From Rugamonas aquatica (lineage in GTDB: Bacteria; Pseudomonadota; Gammaproteobacteria; Burkholderiales; Burkholderiaceae_D), in NCBI RefSeq assembly GCF_009380215.1, contig NZ_WHUG01000022.1, positions 1 through 64,000 on the forward strand: DNA of 64,000 bases. Reading direction: 5' to 3'. The notes under the pieces are model-generated. The model saw only the letters and a program-made list of their open reading frames with translations, did not search any database and had not been told where the DNA came from. Positions 61,811 to 64,000 of the stretch are shown piece by piece. The number at the start of each line of letters is the position of its first letter. The stretch's first letter is position 1. Made by a program: the position numbers and the translations under genes.

Positions 61811-62977
61811 TTATATATTCCTGCTCACCTGGATCGCCCAGTGGTATGCCTGCAATTGCGCGCCCCAGTAGGTCTCACGGTCGATACCGGCCTTGTCCAG
61901 ACCGGCGGCGTCGTGACGCTCCACCAATGCCAGCAGCTCGCCCAGCGGGCCGGCGCGGTCCAGCAGCGCCATCACCACGTCGAGGTCGAGGCTGAGCGCG
62001 GCGACGATTTCGGTCATCGGCATGTCCAGCAACACGTCCAGCAGCGAGAATACGCCGGCCACGAAGGCCATGTCCTGCTGGTCGCGTTCCCAGCCCAGCG
62101 CCTTGCTCAGCGCTTCCATCTGCGAGGCGCGCACCGCCGCCAGCGGCAGCAGCGGGTTGGCCATGCCGTCGTCCTGCTGGCGCGCGTACAGCAGCAATTG
62201 CAGCCAGCGCTGCAGCTGGCGGCGGCCCAGCACGTTGATGGCCTGGCCGAAGCTGTGGATCGGCGAGCTGAGCGCAAACGCTGCCGAGTTCACCAGCTTG
62301 AGCAAATGGTAGGACAGCGCCGGATCTTGCTTGAGCAGCACTTCCAGTTCGCGCGAATCGGCGTCGCGGGCCAGCAGGCCCAGCAGCGCCAGCAGGCGTT
62401 TGCGCGAGGTGCCGTCGCCGGCGGTAGTGTCTTGCGGCGGATGCATGGCGAAGTCGCCGGAGAACCAGCTGAAGCCGGCCTTGACGCATTCGGCGATGCG
62501 GTGTTCGCTGCCCATACCGGTGGCCAGGTGCGGTCCCGGTTGGGCCACCAGCGCCAGCACCGGCGGCATGACGATGGCGGCGTCGACCATCAGCGAGCGC
62601 GCGCCGCACAGCGTGGCGGCCATGCCGGCCACGCCTTCGATCATGATGCGGTAGCCGGCGTCGGCGTAGCCGGCCAGTTTCTTTTGTACGGGAATCTCGG
62701 AACAGGCGGCGGCCGGCACACGCAACACCACGCGGTTGGGCGGCAACTCGGACAGCTGCGACAGTTCCAGCTGGGCCGGATTGGCGACCGGCAGGATGCA
62801 GTCCAGCGGCGCCAGCGCCGCGAACACATCGGGAGTCTTGAGCAAGGTCAGCGCCGCCTGGAAGGCGTCGCCAGAGTCTGCGGATAATTCAAAAGTCAGG
62901 GCCACCCACTCGTTGTGAGGGTTGGACACCGCTTGTAATTCCACCAGTGGAAACATGCTAGTTTCAGGTGCAGACAT
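61811..62977 (-). CDS. HDOD protein with EAL-remnant N-terminus (YuxH-like)
   Basis: A 388-residue protein. The N-terminal half matches the degenerate EAL shape of YuxH-like proteins (HRIAECVKAGFSWFSGDFA) without EAL catalytic residues; the C-terminal half is HDOD (LLALLGLLARDADSRELEVLL; GRRQLQRWLQLLLYA). These act as adaptors in c-di-GMP systems. The ATG at 62977 is preferred over TTG at 62980. Coupled to the downstream GGDEF/EAL gene. Confidence 0.85.
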   Translation of the reverse strand: MSAPETSMFPLVELQAVSNPHNEWVALTFELSADSGDAFQAALTLLKTPDVFAALAPLDCILPVANPAQLELSQLSELPPNRVVLRVPAAACSEIPVQKKLAGYADAGYRIMIEGVAGMAATLCGARSLMVDAAIVMPPVLALVAQPGPHLATGMGSEHRIAECVKAGFSWFSGDFAMHPPQDTTAGDGTSRKRLLALLGLLARDADSRELEVLLKQDPALSYHLLKLVNSAAFALSSPIHSFGQAINVLGRRQLQRWLQLLLYARQQDDGMANPLLPLAAVRASQMEALSKALGWERDQQDMAFVAGVFSLLDVLLDMPMTEIVAALSLDLDVVMALLDRAGPLGELLALVERHDAAGLDKAGIDRETYWGAQLQAYHWAIQVSRNI

Positions 62978-63233
62978 CAATATCTCATTGAAGGTTGTGC
63001 GCGCAATCTTAGATCAAGCATTGATATTAAGCAATCAATAACCATCTGTCAGTATTGTTATTTTCGATACGACCAGTATAAGACCAATCATCGCGCGCGA
63101 ACGTTATCTTTTATACAATTGCAATTACACAACCGGTGCAGGAATATAGCAGATATTGCCGCACAAACACGCACTGTTAGGAATTGCTTAACGGAATTAG
63201 AGTCGATTCTCAATATTTACAACATGCTAGCGC
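62978..63233. other. A/T-rich intergenic region
   Basis: About 255 bases between the NarL-type regulator stop and the HDOD start, much richer in A and T than its surroundings; probably the promoter of the HDOD/GGDEF-EAL unit. No gene or palindrome recognised. Confidence 0.5.
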
Positions 63234-63851
63234 TCACTGCACGTGCTGGACCGCGAAGCGTATCAACTCGGCCTGCCCTTCGATGCCCAGCTTGCGCTTG
63301 ATGTTCAGACGGTGGGTTTCGACGGTGCGCACGCTGAGGTCGAGCGCGCGGGCGATCTGCTTGTTCGACTCGCCGTTGGCGATGTGGCGCAGCACTTCGT
63401 GTTCGCGCAGGGTCAGCTGGTTGTCCTGGTTTTGCGGCTGGGCCAGCTGGCGGGCCAGCGCCGCGCTGTAGTAGATGCCGCCGGACATGACGGTCTCGAT
63501 GGCCACGACGATGTCCTTGCCGGGCGCATCCTTGAGCACATAGCCGCGCGCGCCGGCCTGGATGGCTTGCGACACGTATTCCAGCTTGTCGTGCATGGAC
63601 AGGATCAGCACGGCGATGCGCGGAAACGCCTGCTTGAACTGGGCCGTGGCTTCGATGCCGTTGGTGCCGCGCATGTTAATGTCCATCAGCACCAGGTCGA
63701 CATCGCACTGCGCGGCCTGCTCCAGCGCCTCGGCCGCGCCGCCGGCCTCGGCCACGACGCGGAATTGCGGCATCGCCTCCAGCCGCGCGCGCAAGCCGTC
63801 GCGCACCAGGGGGTGGTCGTCGACCAACAGGATTTTGATAGTGGCTGTCAT
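63234..63851 (-). CDS. NarL/FixJ-type response regulator
   Basis: A 205-residue regulator: receiver with Asp57 (LVLMDINMRG) and Lys in YVLKDAPGK, and a LuxR-type HTH (LTLREHEVLRHIANGESNKQIARAL, cited as LTLREHEVLRHIANG; VETHRLNIKRKLGI). It is the partner of the kinase encoded at the window edge, 32 bases upstream. Confidence 0.9.
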   Translation of the reverse strand: MTATIKILLVDDHPLVRDGLRARLEAMPQFRVVAEAGGAAEALEQAAQCDVDLVLMDINMRGTNGIEATAQFKQAFPRIAVLILSMHDKLEYVSQAIQAGARGYVLKDAPGKDIVVAIETVMSGGIYYSAALARQLAQPQNQDNQLTLREHEVLRHIANGESNKQIARALDLSVRTVETHRLNIKRKLGIEGQAELIRFAVQHVQ

Positions 63852-63883
63852 GTCTTAATCTTTATAAACGGTATGGATTGTTT

Positions 63884-64000
63884 CTAACTGTTGTTGCCGG
63901 CAAACGCCGTGACCACCGTGCCGTCGCTGGACGAGGCGATGTCGAAGCGGCCGCCGATGGCGTCCATGCGCTCCATCATGTTGCGCAAGCCGATGCCGCG
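63884..64000 (-). CDS. C-terminal end of a NarX-type sensor histidine kinase (partial)
   Basis: Thirty-eight codons in frame to a TAG, including GIGLRNMMERMDAIGGRF, the G2-box signature of NarX/DegS-type HATPase domains. The gene continues beyond the window edge and forms a two-component pair with the NarL-type regulator. Confidence 0.8.
   Translation of the reverse strand, partial: RGIGLRNMMERMDAIGGRFDIASSSDGTVVTAFAGNNS

Overview
The window is high-GC, gene-dense bacterial chromosome. Gene families (HDOD and GGDEF/EAL signalling, gram-negative porin, TonB receptor without a carbohydrate locus, glycine-zipper and BON lipoproteins, SpecificRecomb membrane protein, YqjD/YqjE/YqjK-type proteins) and protein style suggest a betaproteobacterium of the Oxalobacteraceae (Massilia/Duganella/Janthinobacterium-like). 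This assignment is inferred by recognition only. No prophage, IS transposase or CRISPR array was seen.

Layout. 1-3.1 kb: a 60-bp inverted repeat, a hydroxypyruvate-isomerase-like gene, an unknown lipoprotein pair and a DksA/TraR-type zinc-finger gene. 3.4-7.7 kb: a translationally coupled four-gene signalling operon (degenerate EAL-REC-PAS, HDOD, PAS histidine kinase, response regulator), followed by convergent mtfA. 8.7-28.9 kb: a long envelope/stress region holding OmpA proteins, BON and glycine-zipper lipoproteins, very small membrane proteins, a ferritin-like protein, YqjD/E/K-type proteins, AsmA, a patatin, a Crp/Fnr regulator, a porin and a SpecificRecomb membrane protein. Many of its promoters carry the same 14-bp palindrome GTACG-N4-CG(T/C)AC, which has Crp/Fnr-type 5-4-5 geometry. 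28.9-32.8 kb: lipid-linked enzymes (cardiolipin-synthase-like, phosphoesterase, diacylglycerol-kinase-like, PAP2). 32.8-33.2 kb: two tandem LexA-type boxes ahead of an unknown 74-residue protein. 33.3-45.5 kb: transporters, a LysR/MDR pair, alaC, rhtA, a large AsmA-like DUF748 protein and a secD without secF. 45.5-54.4 kb: metallopeptidase lipoprotein, TonB receptor, chemoreceptor, then an iron/2-oxoglutarate oxygenase with MFS exporter and AraC regulator. 54.5-55.7 kb: a lower-GC gene with the motifs of a cholera-toxin-type ADP-ribosyltransferase. 55.8-59.2 kb: secreted hydrolase, trypsin-like protease and small proteins. 59.4-59.7 kb: tRNA-Ser(UGA) facing an inverted, interrupted copy of its own 3' end. 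59.7-64 kb: GGDEF/EAL, HDOD and a NarL-type two-component pair cut by the window edge.

Most interesting: the putative ADP-ribosyltransferase, the GTACG palindrome regulon with a candidate Crp/Fnr regulator encoded inside it, and the LexA-controlled orphan small protein. Everything rests on reading the sequence. No database search or computed alignment was available.
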